Positions 11,493-23,986 of a DNA stretch of 64,000 bases are shown here, in pieces. The position numbers and the translations under genes are program-made. Within the stretch, counting starts at the first letter, position 1; each line of letters begins with the position of its first letter. The stretch comes from Glebionis coronaria. Lineage: Eukaryota; Streptophyta; Magnoliopsida; Asterales; Asteraceae. The notes beneath the pieces were generated by a model. It worked only from the letters and a program-made list of their open reading frames with translations, was not told the DNA's origin and ran no database searches. The stretch covers positions 21,167,224-21,231,223 of the forward strand of contig CM046876.1 in assembly GCA_025667525.1 (NCBI GenBank). Direction: 5' to 3'.

Positions 11493-11522
11493 GATGAGAC
11501 TGCTTTTATACATAGTCTCATC
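11493..11522 (+). repeat. Perfect inverted repeat at the Athila LTR start
   Basis: GATGAGACT and AGTCTCATC form a perfect 9 bp stem around a 12-base loop, beginning one base inside the LTR. It would place a hairpin at the extreme end of the linear element. Confidence 0.7.
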
Positions 11523-13994
11523 GTCCAAAACGGGATTTAAATGCATTAAAAATCATCAAAAATGCCAAATATAGGCTTGTGTTTGTTACTTGTGTATTTT
11601 AGGTACGGATATTTAGAAAATGACAAAAGATCACAAGAAACATGCAAAAACGAACACGGGAAACGAAGCCGCACAATGAACCAAGCCCTAATGAAGATTT
11701 TCTAAGAAAAACCCTTGAAGATTTGAAGATTATGCAAGAAGGGTCCTCCAATATTGAATAATTAACACTTTAAACCCTTGTATATTCATAATTACAAGTT
11801 TGGTCCCTAAAGTTTGTCTAATTTACAAAAAGGGCCCTCCACTTTGAAGAATTGGCAAAAATGGTCCCTCAACAATCATGACTTGTCAATATTAGTCCTC
11901 CAAAAAGTCAATCATACAAGTCAAGACCATTATCAATGAAGAAAATGCCAAAACAATTGGCAAGAAATACCCCTGAAAATACTTTGGAAACGTATTTGGG
12001 GCAAAAGTATAAAAAGTAAAACTTCATTAACAAAGGAATCTGGATTTTGGCATGTTTAAACTAAAGTAGCAAGAAAGAAAGAAATGGAGGGTTAAACTTG
12101 GCAGACACAAGAACTTACTCAGACCTATGGCAGCTCAACACGTGTCCCACTAACCTCCATCTACCAATCAGAGTCCATCAACCTCCCACCTCACACCCCA
12201 CTCATAACTAATTTAACTAATCTCTGATTAGTTAAATAAATGGAGCCTAACACCTTTTTCAAACCCAAAAACAGATTAAACATGCTACTATTCACACATG
12301 AACACGATTGGGGTTTTCTTAATTTCCTTGTAATTAAGCCACAAAACCTTCCAGAATTATGATTAAGCTAGTCTTAATCATATCCCAACCTTCAAAACCC
12401 ATGCCGCATCACCACATGTCACATGCCATCAACCTTGTACACGATTTTGTGAGGAAGATGCCAAAAAAACTGCCAGTCATCCAACTTCCAAGATACTAGC
12501 TTGAAACTTAAGCTTGTTTTGAGCCTTTGATGCAATTCCAACAGCTCACCCATCAACAAACAGCCAAAATTTCATCACATGATTCCAAGATATTCAAAAG
12601 TTCAAAGGGCAAAATGGGGACTTCATAACTAGGGTTTATACGTTTTTTTATGCTTTCTAGATGAACCTTGTAGCCTATACAAAGGCACTTAGGCTTTACA
12701 TTTCAACTGCTCTTGGTTTTTCCTTTGTTCAAGTTCTGTAAATCCATTTTCATGTTTAATGAATTGTGTTTGAATCTTTGAAGAAATCCAAGTGCCAATC
12801 TTTCTAGTTACTTGTTATTGTTTAATGTTTGATAAACTTGAATCTCAAAACGTTTTCTTAAGCTTTGTGCAAGAAATTGCTCAAAGTTCTAAAACCTTGA
12901 TATTTTGCTAAGTTCCTTCGTACACCTTGGAATTCTTGGGCTATAAGTGGATCATAGCATCCTGATATTGTGTTATCAAGGTGTTATGAGGCTTATAACT
13001 TAGGGATAATCAAGTGTGGGGTACAAGTGTTGCATTAATCAAGATTTTGTCACCTTTCTGTTTTATATTTTTTGCTTCTAACTTTGTTCTATCTTAGCAG
13101 CTTGACATTGGAAGCTTGTGCTTGTTCTTGCTAGCACATCAGCTCAAACATACGTGGGTGTGGATGTACATCCATGAGGTTTGAACCCTTAATCTCAAAA
13201 TCTGCCAAAAATTTGGATATTTGTGATATTTAAGTTTTGCTTATGTACGTGTTGATCTTTGGCTCCAAATCTTGTTGTTTCTGTTTAAGTTTGATGTTTT
13301 GATGCTTATGTATGCATGTGCTAACCTAAATCCAACTTTTGATTTGAAAATCTTGATTTGAAAATATAAAGGGGTGTTTGGGTCAACTGCATATTGAAGT
13401 ATTTGTGTTATTGGTTAAGTGTTTGATGTTGTATGCTAGTGGTTCTTGTTTAAGAAGTGCAATAGAGTGATAATCTACAAGTTGTATGCTTTTGAACACC
13501 TAAATCAAACATATGCTTATAAAATCTTGATTAGTTGATATTTTGGACTATGATTTGGTGCACACCTAGTTCTAGGCTTAGACTTTGGATAAATAGTGAT
13601 AAATCATAACATAACCTGTTACGAGAATTTAATTGTTTGAATTTGGCTGTGTGGTCAAGTATATCAGCAAGTGTTCATAACTGCATGTTCTTAGTTCATC
13701 AGTAACTTTTTTGTGCTTAAATCTTGATCTAGACCTTGAACCATTGCATGAAACCTGTTTAAATTTGTTCATTTGAATTAATTATAGCTTGTGTATGCTT
13801 TTGGTGCAATTTGGTGGGCTGATTTTTGCTAAAAGTGCTTATTGAACCAAAACTGCTTATTGTTCATGTCTGTGTCATATCTGGTGATGTTTTGAATTAA
13901 CTGCACTGATTGGCTGTTTGAAATTGCATTTTGTGATTGATATTGACTCCTTATGATTAACTGAGCATTTGGGTGCCTTTGCTTAACTTGAAAC

Positions 13995-14050
13995 CACAAA
14001 AAAGCCACAAAAGCCACAAAAGACAAAAAGACAAAAAGTCAAAAAGGTCA
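13995..14050 (+). repeat. Short tandem repeat of AAAAGCCAC / AAAAAGACA units in the LTR
   Basis: A run of related 8-10 base units (AAAAAGCCAC, AAAAGCCAC, AAAAGACA, AAAAAGTC) lies inside the Athila LTR. It is non-coding. Confidence 0.6.
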
Positions 14051-15717
14051 AGCAGGGGGAAAAGTTCCCACTGCTCAACCTCTAAAACTAGCCCCTGCTA
14101 GTGTAAAACATCATTCAGCTTATTCATAAGCCATATTGGCTTATCCAGACTTGCAACAACTTATTTTTTGTGATAGATCTTCCTCATTTGACCCATTTAT
14201 TTGATCTGGAGCTTATTAGATTTTGACTTTGACTTTGACTTTTTACTAGAAAACTCATTATGTTGACTTTTAAACAAGTGCTTATCTGCTTATTCTGGCT
14301 TATTGCTTGTGCTTATTTGAAAACTTTTTGATTATTTAGCTTAATTAAGTCATTTAAAAGCTTTTGAAAGTTGAATCAACACTTGAGGTGGTCTATAACT
14401 CAAAACGACTATTTTGTCGTTTTGTGAAGAGAGTCTTGGCTTATTTCAGGCTTATTTCTTGTGCTTTTTCCAATTTTCTTTTTACAGATCTCTTAAGTAA
14501 CTCAAAAGAAGCTTGTGTGTCATATTTTAGCTTATGGCATCAGCTTATAGCTTAATGGGCAAAAAAGCCCATTAAGAATAAGCTGTTTTGAGATAAGCTA
14601 GCTTATACACATTTTCAACATTTGGGACTTTGGAGTTTTGTTCTTAAAATCAATTTTTAAGTCAGATTGGAGATTTTGGGCTTATTTGGACAACATTTTT
14701 CTTATTGGGTCAATTTGAGCCCATTAAGGGAATGTTTGGACTTTTAGCCCATTTCAAGGCCCAATAGGGGTATTTTGTAATTTCAACTTCATTTCTATAT
14801 TATTTAGGTTAAAATAAGTAGGTTTGCAACTTTTTAGAATTTTTTATAAATTTTGGATTTTTATTAATATTTTATTATTATTTTATTATTAAAAATTAAA
14901 ATTTAGATTTTCAAGTTTTTTCATTTTTCTTAGATCAAATACATTAAATTAGGAATTTTACATTTTTTAGAATATTTTTATTGTCATTAGATTAATTTTT
15001 AGAATTATTTTAAGTTTTAATAGTTTTTAATTGTTTTTAAATAGTTTTAATTAATTTTAAACTTTTCAAAAATAGTTATTAATTTAGTTAAGGTATTTTA
15101 GAGGTTTACATGTGAAAAAATCTCATTTTTGACTTTTTGTTAATTAAATTGATTTTTTGGGCTTTAATTAGCATTACAAAATTATTATTTAATTAAATAA
15201 AAGGTTTGAGTGATTTTTGATTTTTTGTAAACTCTAATTATATTTTTTAGGATTTATTGCAATTTTCTAGAAATTTTTAGGGTAAATTTTTAATTTTGTC
15301 ACTTTTTACGGTTTTACGTGCACAACTACTCGTCTTAGTTTAATTCATAATCGTAACCGTCATTCTCTTCTAATCTCTTTTCTTCTTTTCATTTCTCATG
15401 AATATAATCACAAACCATTAATCATCTCTTAACACAACGCACTTGTCTCCTTGAGAACGATCCCCACTTTGGGTCATTAGTGCTTGGTTTTCCTAAACCG
15501 ACACTTAATACTTGCCCTAGTTACGCTCTTTTTCCTAAAAGATGTATTTTACAACTATCAATTATTAATCAAATTTAAGTTAAATTGAAAGATACATAAA
15601 GGTAATTTAGGAACATAAGCTCTGCTATAATAAAGATTATATGCAATTGTTAAAAAATTCAAAATTTCGTATTATAGATAAAAGGTGTTGTTTTTTTACA
15701 TAATATTATCGGGCTAA

Positions 15718-16085
15718 AGATTTGATTATCAGGTCAACCTGTCGAGTCATCAGGTGACGTGATCAATTATCGAGTTAACCCGGTTGAGCCACAATGACGG
15801 GATCGACCACCGGGTCAACCTGGTCAAGTCACGGGTGACGGGATTGATCATCAAGTCAACTCGATCGAGTCACCTGGTCATGTGTTTGATAACCAGGTCA
15901 ACCCAATCGATCACTGGGTCACGTTTTCGAAAACCGAGTCAACCTGGTCGGGTCACGACCACCAGGTCAACCTGGTCGATTCAATGGATCAAGGTTCGAC
16001 CACCGATCAACCGGACGAGTCATTGGTTCATTGATTCGTGCACCGAGTTAACCCGGTCGAGTTACCAAGTTACCGGTTCAACCTT
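15718..16085 (+). repeat. Degenerate ~40 bp minisatellite
   Basis: About nine units of 32-43 bp share the pattern of ACCACCGGGTCAACC, then TGGTCGAGTCAC, then a GGTGACGGG-like tail. Units are diverged from each other and lie just downstream of the Athila LTR. The open frame at 15784-16089 is produced by the repeat and does not look like a protein. Confidence 0.75.
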
Positions 16086-16953
16086 ATGATAAACTATTTA
16101 CCGCTAAACGATCTTGACATTTACATACGGTACACGTCAGTATTAATATAAGCTTTCTAAAACTAAAAAACACATACACTTCTTTATATATAGTACTAAT
16201 TGTAAAATTAAGAGTTATCTAAATTAAGGGTATATTGTTATTCTAGACGTGTATCTTTTGAGTAATAAAACACAATTTACTCCAAATTAAGTTAGCATAA
16301 CGCCACCGATATAAAGAAGTAAAAAACAATCTTTTACGTTTAAAAAGAATGGTTTCTTTTGTCTAAACTTTTACTATTACAACTATCTTTTAATTTTAAT
16401 AAATTAAAATAGTTAATATTTCATGACTATTTCAAGATTAACATTACAAACACATTCAAACACTCTAACTCATGTATATCATCCCAAAGGCCAACACATA
16501 CATGTGTGTGATCTGAACACCCCTTTTCGAAATAAAGCTAATGTAGATAAAACATGATAAAGACTTTTAGCATATCTTACGATGCAGGAGATATTCAACT
16601 AACTCTACTTTTATTCCCAAAACATATGTAAACAAGACAAGATGTAAAGAATTGAAAAGACAATAATTACAAGATGAAAGCTCTTTTTACTTAAAGATTT
16701 AGAACATATTAAAAAGCATAAAATTAACTCAAAACGACACCATAGTAACTTCCAACAAACCATATAATAAGAAACTTCATCTTCTTTATTATCATGACAA
16801 ACATAAAGTTCATCCTATTAAATCTACAACCAAAACAATATACATGAAATCACAAGTACTAATAAATCTCCTTGCGTATCAGACTGCTTTTAATAATGAT
16901 ACATTTGATTTATGTCTCCTTAAAGCTTTTGATGTGGAGGAGTATACCAACCT
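16086..16953. other. AT-rich intergenic DNA, no gene seen
   Basis: No coding segment, RNA gene or repeat was recognised. Its right end is the target of the Tat copy 2 insertion, and sequence continuity resumes at 27783. Confidence 0.5.
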
Positions 16954-17537
16954 TGATGCCGTATAGTTCCTATCCGGGTCATGAACCCGGCCCACGGGTA
17001 CTACCCGCATTCGGCCCATTACCGATGGGCTGGATTAATATCATTTAAGCTTATGGGCTTAGATGAACAGTAACCGCATACATGTGTGCGACCACGGCCC
17101 GGCCTGGCCGGTACAGGGTTAGACAGAATCATACTCTTACTATGATTAGGATTTACCCCAAAGAAGAGGATATTCACTCACCATAATTAGAAGATAACAA
17201 TCAATATAATTCTGGTACTTATCATTTCCTTGGGGCCGAAGCATCAGTGACAGCCCATTAGGGTTTCACTGCTTATATAAGGAACCACCAAGGGTTCCAC
17301 AAAGGTATTACATTCTACATACTCTCAACTCATCCGACTCCATAACCCTAACCGATTACTTACTCTCACGCCGGAGTCTAATCGTGGGATACATTCCCAC
17401 GGTAAGCCTAACGCGTGTTTTTTCTAGTGTGCAGGATCCCAACCAAATATTTTACTTGGTGCAGGAGCCGGAGCCCAGCCAACCCGAATTAAGCCTAATT
17501 CGGGTCTAGCGAGGATCATCCAACTTTTGTATCCACA
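16954..17537 (+). repeat. 5' LTR of Tat copy 2
   Basis: It runs from TGATGCCGTATAG to TATCCACA. It contains TATATAA at 17274-17280 followed by an inverted repeat GGAACC/GGTTCC with a short loop. The end has CCACA where the other three Tat LTRs have CAACA. Confidence 0.9.
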
Positions 17538-17540
17538 AGT

Positions 17541-17560
17541 TGGCGCCATCCGTGGGACCA
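17541..17560 (+). promoter_or_regulatory. Primer binding site of Tat copy 2
   Basis: TGGCGCCATCCGTGGGACCA starts three bases after the LTR and matches the site in Tat copy 1. Confidence 0.75.
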
Positions 17561-17598
17561 ATACACTAAGCTAGAGCAAATCTCATCTCGATCTCTCA

Positions 17599-19326
17599 AT
17601 GACGAAAGGACATCCGCAAGGAAACCCCAGGAACACAAGTCCTGCGAATCGGAAGTCCATAGGGGACGGGATACTCATTCCCACTCAGTCCCCCGACAAC
17701 CAAACAGGTGGACCGAATAACCGTCGCATTTTTCAGTCCATGGGTGGAGCAGACACGTCCGCTATCACCCCACCACCGACCTCGAACTTGGACAACCCTG
17801 ATCCAGGGAGCGCGCCTAAGCCCCCTAATAAGGAGCCGCGCAGGCCATCAACCGAGGAAGAAGTGGAATTCGAACTACTTAGTGAGGAAGATCTCACTCG
17901 TGTTCTCACGCAGAACTTCGAGAGGATCGTCCCAGGAATCGCATCCAGGTTGAACCTAGGGAGGAATCTCCAATCTAGGCTCAACTTTGGCAGTGCCGGA
18001 CCCGGTACCTCTCCTCAGACTCAAAGGAAGCGAAGGGCACGACCCCAGGAACGAAACCTCTTTGAGGAAACCCCCCAACCTAGGAATGTGTTCGAACGCA
18101 TAGGGGATCGTATTATGCAGGAACTACTACAATCCCGTGAGGAGGGAGAAAGGTCCGACGATTCAGCCGAACGACCAGATCTGGAGCTAACCATAACTAA
18201 TCGCCGTACAAGCGTGTGGGACAGGATGAATACCGGGAAGAAGGCTCCTAGCTCTTCTCACAAGAGCGATCCTCAGCCAAAGAATGGGGCACCGCCCCCT
18301 TCTCCAAGTCCATTAGGAGAGGATTCGGATGACCATCCACCCAAGCGTCGCCGACCTAGGCGTACTCCTCCACCACCGCCAGACGATGAAGAGTACTACG
18401 GTGGCCCTTATTATCGTGAGGTAGAAGTAGAAGATCTCACCCGTCCATGGTGTGATCCTAACCTCACCCATCCCTGGTGTGATCCCATGGAGGATCCTTT
18501 TACTCTCCGCATACGGAATTACTCCGAGGACAAAAAGCGCCGCATGCCGGCGTGCGTCAAGACTTATGATTGGTCTGGTGATCCGGATGATCACCTAAAG
18601 ATATTTGACATGCAGGCAAAAATTGAACGATGGCCCATGCCTATATGGTGCCAGATGTTCAATTCAACCTTGATCGACAATGCTCGTGATTGGTTTTAGG
18701 GACTTCCTCCCCGAAGCATTGACAGCTTCACTGAACTGCGTACTGCGTTCAAAAACAATTATATTCAGCGAAAGAAGTATAATAGGGACCCGGTCTCATT
18801 GGCAACCGTCAAGCAACGGCCTGGGGAATCTACGGAGGCCTTCACTGAACGCTTCAATGACGAGTGCACGCGCACAAAGACAATGCCAGAACTTCTAAAA
18901 ATTTCCGATTATATGCATGCCATAACAGAGAGGGAATTAATTAGACGTCTCAATGACAAGCGACCAGAGAAGTATGACGACCTTATGGAAAGGGTCAGGA
19001 ACTTCATAGAAGGAGAAATCGCGGTAGCCGCGGCCTATCCTTCAAAAGGAAACAACTATCGATCGAACGACCAGTCCAGGAGACAGTCGGGTGGTCAAGG
19101 CAACCAGGGCAGTGGAAGGAGCTCGGATGACAAGAGCCAAAACAAAAGAGGGCGGTCGGAGGACAAATTTACCCCTCTAAAGATGTCCTACCGGGAGATC
19201 TTGCTGACAGAAGGGGCCAACTTCCCGAGACCTCCCCCAATGACGACTCTGGTGGACCGTCGTCAAGGAAATCGCTTTTGCGAATTCCACAACGACAAGG
19301 GCCACGTCACGGAGGAATGTATCTAG
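17599..19326 (+). pseudogene. gag: Tat copy 2 gag
   Basis: The frame starts MTKGHPQGNPRNTS at an ATG 42 bp after the primer site. The N-terminal third is proline-, arginine- and acid-rich and lacks obvious folds. The central part (RNYSEDKKRRMPACVKTY, then IWCQMFNSTLI) is the capsid-like Retrotrans_gag region. A TAG at 18697-18699 interrupts it where copy 1 has a glutamate codon. Reading continues in the same frame to a TAG at 19324-19326, a glutamine codon in copy 1. The C-terminal basic region and a short FCEFHNDKGH motif of zinc-binding type follow. Gag would form the particle and bind element RNA. Confidence 0.85.
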
Positions 19327-22300
19327 CTCAAGAAGCACATTGAGTCACTAATCAAGTCAGAAAAACTCAAACATTTGGTCAAGGATTGGAAGGACGGAAA
19401 GGACAACAAGAAGCATGACAAGAAGGATCCCCAAAAGGATAAACCTTCGACTATATAGATGATCCAATCCAGGCAGCGCCGCAAAAGGCAGAAAATTAGT
19501 CAAAAATTTTCACGCGGTAGAGAAATCTCATTCCCTCCTATCACGGCAAGTGACGTAGCCGACGTACCTCTCATGATTGAGATAAGCATTGGAACACATA
19601 TGTCCGCCGTATGTATGTGGATGGAGGGTCATCGGCAGAAGTACTATACGAACACTGTTTCGTACAGCTACGACTAGAAATAAGAAGCCAATTAGTACCG
19701 GCCACGTCGCCGCTCATCGGCTTTGGTGGAGACACCATCTGGCCAATAGGACAGCTGCGTCTGCTCGTAACCATTGGGAATGAAGAGCATTCCACCACGG
19801 CATGGATGAACTTTATGGTGATACGCTCACACTCTCTATACAATGGGATCATAGGCAGACCAGGAATCCTGGTCGTACGGGCAGTACCCTCCACAGCTCA
19901 CGGAATGATTAAATTCCCTGTGGAAGGAGGAATTGTCACCATCTATAACTCAATCATACCAGCATCCGAATGTCATGCCGTGACAACACCAGTTCCACCT
20001 GTTCCCGTCAAGGATGGATCACCACCTCCCAACTGGAAGGTTGCAATCCATCCTGATTATCTGGAACAAGAGGTATCCATAGGAGGAACACTCTCGGATA
20101 GCGGCAAGAGGGCCATGTGCTCTCTCTTAAAAGCGAACTTAGATGTATTCGCATGGGAGCCCAAGCATATGACGGGCGTACCGCGTGCGATAGCAGAACA
20201 TAAACTCCAAATCCGCCAGGGATATCCTCCCGTTAAGCAAAAGAATCGCGGTCAGGCACTAGAACGCAACCAAGTAATATTGGATGAAGTATGGAAATTG
20301 GTGGATGCAGGTATTATGCGCGAGGTGTACTACCACGAGTGGTTATCCAACCCAGTCATGGTCAAGAAGCATGACGGGAGCTAGCGCATGTGCTTGGACT
20401 TCACAGATCTGAACAAAGCATGTCCGCAGGACTGCTATCCGTTACCAGAGATTGATTGGAAGGTGGAATCCCTATGTGGATACCCCTTTAAGTGCTTCTT
20501 AGACGCATACAAAGGATACCACCAGATCCAGATGGCGGAAGAGGACGCAGAGAAGACGGCGTTCCATACTAGTCAAGGTGTATATTGTTATACAAAAATG
20601 CCATTCAGACTAAAGAACGCTAGGGCAACATATCAGCGGCTTGTTAACAAAGCCTTCGACTCCCAGATAGGCCACAACCTTGAGGTCTATGTTGATGATT
20701 TAGTCATCAAAAGTCATACGGAGGATGCACTTCTCCGTGACGTCCAAGAGACGTTTGACACATCGAGGAGGATTAATATGAAACTGAATCCAAAGAAATG
20801 CACGTTTGGGGCAACTAAAGGGATGTTCCTTGGATATATGATTGATCCAAATGGCATCAAGCCTTGCCCGGAAAAGACGGCCGCGGTAATACAGTTACCA
20901 TCTCCCCAGACGCGAAAAGAGGTACAATCATTAAATGGGAAGTTGGCCGGGCTAAACAGGTTCTTGTCGAATTCCGCGGAGAAGTCACTCCCCCTATTCA
21001 AAACACTCAAGAAGTGCATCAAGAAGGGAGATTTCCGGTGGACAAAGGAAGCGGAGGAAGCTTTTGGTCAGCTTAAGCAACACCTCGCAGCTCTTCCCAT
21101 GCTAGTGGCCCCCGACCTAAGGAGGAGCTCATCATGTATCTATCAGCCAAACATGGAGCGATAAGTGCGGTACTCATGACGGACAGGGACACAGTCCAAA
21201 CTCCGGTCTACTTCATAAGTAGAACACTATAAGGTCCGGAGTTGAATTATTCTTCTATGGAGAAATTGGTTTTGGCATTAGTGTTTGCCACGAAACAGTT
21301 ACGCCGGTACTTTCAGGCGCACCCAATTGTGGTTATTACTGATCAACCAATAAAACAAGTCATCTTCAGACCAGACGTGGCCGGTAGGCTACAGAAGTGG
21401 AGCATTCTGTTGGGAGAGCATAACATCTCTTATATACCAAGGACAGCTGTTAAAGGCCAAATCTTGGCATATTTCTTGATAGAAAAGCCGGACGAGGATG
21501 GACCGGTCACACAACGAGAGGAAACTCCAGCAGAACCATGGGTATTATTTACTGACGGATCCTCGTGCACGGACGGGTCAGGAGCTGGTCTCATCCTTAT
21601 GAATCCGGAAGGAATGGAATTTACATACGCCCTGTGCTTCGTGTTCACAACCACCAATAATGAGGCAGAATATGAAGCGTTGATTGCGGGTTAAAAAATC
21701 TCCGCTAGAATGGGAGTCCGCAACCTTGAGGCCTACGTGGACTCACGACTTGTCGCGAACCACATTCTAGGGGGTTACGTAGCCAAGGAGGATAACATGG
21801 TTTGATACTTGGAGAAATTTAAGTCACTCATCGCTGCTTTCAGCAAGTTTTCTATCAAACAGGTACCAAGAGGTGAAAACAAGAAGGCGAACGCTCTTAG
21901 CAAGATCGCGTCTACAAGTTTCGCCCACTTATCCAAGCAAGTCTTAGTAGAAATACAAAAGGAAAAGTCTATAGCAGAAGGGGAAGTCGCAGCTGTAGTT
22001 GAAGAAGATGGACCTACATGGATGACCCCGATCATTAGCTATTTAACTAACGAAACCCTTCCGGATGAGGAAAAGGCGGCACGGCGTATCAGAAGGAAGT
22101 CGCAGCACTTCGAGCTTCGAGAAGGTATTCTTTACAAGCGCTCTTTCTTACAGCCGTGGTTGCGGTGTGTTGGGCCACACCAGGCTACTTATGTGATCAG
22201 TGAGATACATGAAGGGTTATGCGGTATGCATGCGGGTCCCCGATCTGTAGTAGCTCGAGCTCTACGCACAGGATATTATTGGCCTACTATGCATAGGGAT

Positions 22301-23253
22301 GCACGCGACATGATTCGTAAATGCAGTGATTGCCAAGTGCATAGACCAGTACCACGACATCCGTAGCAGGAACTGACACCCATTACATCCCCATGGCCAT
22401 TCTATAAGTGGGGGATTGATATTGCCGGACCTTTCCCCGTAGCTGCAGGGGGGGGGGTTAAGTTCTTGATTGTCGCAATGGATTACTTTACACGCTAGAT
22501 AGAGGCTAAGGCAGTTAAATCCATCACAGGCAAACAAGTTAAAAAGTTTGTTTGGGAGAACATCGTATGCCGTTTTGGCTTGCTAGGAGAAATCATCTCG
22601 GACAAAGGGAAGCAGTTCGCGGATAATCTATTCAAAGACTGGTGCGCAACATTAAATATCACGTGGCGCTTCGCATCTGTTAAACATCCGCAGACAAATG
22701 GTCTTGTGGAACGAGCAAATAGAAGCTTGGGTGAAGGCATCAAGGCACGCTTGGATGAACGAAGTGCCAAATGGGTAGATGAACTGCCACATGTTCTCTG
22801 GGCACATAGGACTATGATTAAAACAGCCAATGGGACACTCCATTTGCACTGGCCTACGGCACTGAAGCTGTTATACCAGTAGAAATCGGAATGCCGACCA
22901 TCCGCACAACGGAGGTTAATGTTGTCACGAACGGCGAGCAACTCCGGATTAATCTGGACTTGTTAGAGGAAAAAAGAGAAATAGCGGTTATCAATGAGGC
23001 CACGTCCAAGGCACGGATGAAGGCTTATTATGACGCCAAGGTTAAAGGTGTTTCTTTTCGACCGGGAGATTTTGTTTATCGTCCCAACGAGGTAAGTCGA
23101 GCGGAGAATACAGTAAAGTTGGGCCCTAAGTGGGAAGGACCGTATGAGGTTACGGAAGCCTTAGGACGGGGCGCGTACAAGTTGCGTGACATGGATGGCC
23201 GCGACCTGGAACGCACATGGAATATCTGCAATCTTAAAAGATGCTATCTTTGA
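19327..23253 (+). pseudogene. pol: Tat copy 2 protease, RT, RNase H, archaeal-type RNase H and integrase
   Basis: Protease: YVDGGSSAEVLYEH near 19611. RT: LDFTDLNKACPQDCYPLP near 20394 and the catalytic VYVDDLVIKS near 20690. RNase H 1 spans ~21125-21480 with ITDQPIKQVIF. A second, archaeal-type RNase H (~21535-21800) has FTDGSSCTDGSGAGLIL, NNEAEYEAL and YVDSRLVANHI. Integrase follows, with a zinc finger ending CSDCQVHRP, Asp in GIDIAGPFP, Asp in ISDKGKQF, Glu in GLVERANRS and a C-terminal LGPKWEGPYEVTEALGRGAY. Stops include TAG at 20382 (TGG to TAG), TAA near 21231 (CAA to TAA), TAA at 21692, TGA at 21803 and TAGs near 22364 and 22496. Frameshifts lie near 19610 and 21120. It is not functional. 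Confidence 0.88.
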
Positions 23254-23986
23254 AAAGCTACGACTTCCGCATGGACACTTCGCTATATCTGGCTTCAATG
23301 AAGATCCATGTGTTCTCTTTGTTTTGTTTTTATGCTTTCTAGGTTTCCTTTGTTTTTAGGATTTCCCATTCTTGTCAAAACAAAAAACGTAAACGTTCTA
23401 ATAAAATGTCGTGGTGCCTAGCTAGCTCCACGACTCGTTCTTGTGCAAATTATTATTTTATTTTTTAGATTCAGTGAACAAATTATTGTCGTATAGATTT
23501 AGTTGTTATTGCTATAATGTTCAATCTCTTATTCATATGCATTCATTCAAAACCGTACATGTACTATGCGCCTCCAGGCGGGGTAAGAGGATTAAGTGAA
23601 CCTAATAATTCAACTTGTCGTATAAGAGGGATGCAACCCCAGTGACGCGGATCATGTATCCTTACTAGACACCTTACTCACAAGACGTTGTGATAAGTTT
23701 TCCATATGTTGCGCTCACATAGTGCCTTGTATGGTAAAGACGCACACCGCACGTCTAGTAAAATATAGACTTGATTGTATTTTTGGGTAAGACGTGACAT
23801 GTCATGCAACACAGGTATATGATATCTAAAAAAAAACAAAATACACAAGTTTCAAATTAAACCACAAAAATAGTCATGGTCATCACGGACTTACTTAAAT
23901 AAATATAACAAGTTATCACAATAACATCAGTTCTAGCCGTGTACATACACAGACGAATAAAATGGTACAAATGTTTACAATGTAAA
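23254..23986. other. Spacer between convergent pol and antisense gene in Tat copy 2
   Basis: This ~0.73 kb non-coding gap lies between the pol stop and the antisense gene's stop, which face each other. It presumably holds the 3' ends and polyadenylation signals of the antisense transcript. I could not pin those down. Confidence 0.5.

Larger units (their letters stand above)
1..15560 (+). mobile_element. Athila-lineage Ty3/gypsy LTR retrotransposon, 3' portion, interrupted
   Basis: The element runs off the left edge of the window, so its 5' LTR, PBS and most of gag are missing. Visible in order are the gag tail, retropepsin, RT, RNase H, integrase, a ~1.8 kb non-coding spacer, a polypurine tract and a long 3' LTR. 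The RT active site region reads EVFMDDFSVFG, which is characteristic of the Athila lineage. A younger Tat element (1442-6707) sits between protease and RT. Several stops and frameshifts make the copy non-functional. The right boundary rests on the LTR end ...ACTATCA at 15560; the outer target duplication cannot be checked because the other end is outside the window. Confidence 0.85.
11492..15560 (+). repeat. Athila 3' LTR, about 4.07 kb
   Basis: It starts TGATGAGACT after the polypurine tract. A plausible end is ACTATCA at 15560, which follows a segment resembling the conserved LTR tail of plant gypsy elements (CTCCTTGAGAACGATCCCC, 15450-15468). The body is non-coding, with AT-rich sequence and internal simple repeats. 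The start is well supported. The end is less certain because no second LTR is present for comparison. Confidence 0.65.

Noticed and set aside
15784..16089. 101-codon open frame
   Set aside because: It is produced by the ~40 bp minisatellite and has no start context or domain.
22440..22465. G-run in Tat copy 2 integrase as a second polypurine tract
   Set aside because: It lies within integrase coding sequence next to GIDIAGPFP and is more likely a homopolymer expansion or sequencing problem.
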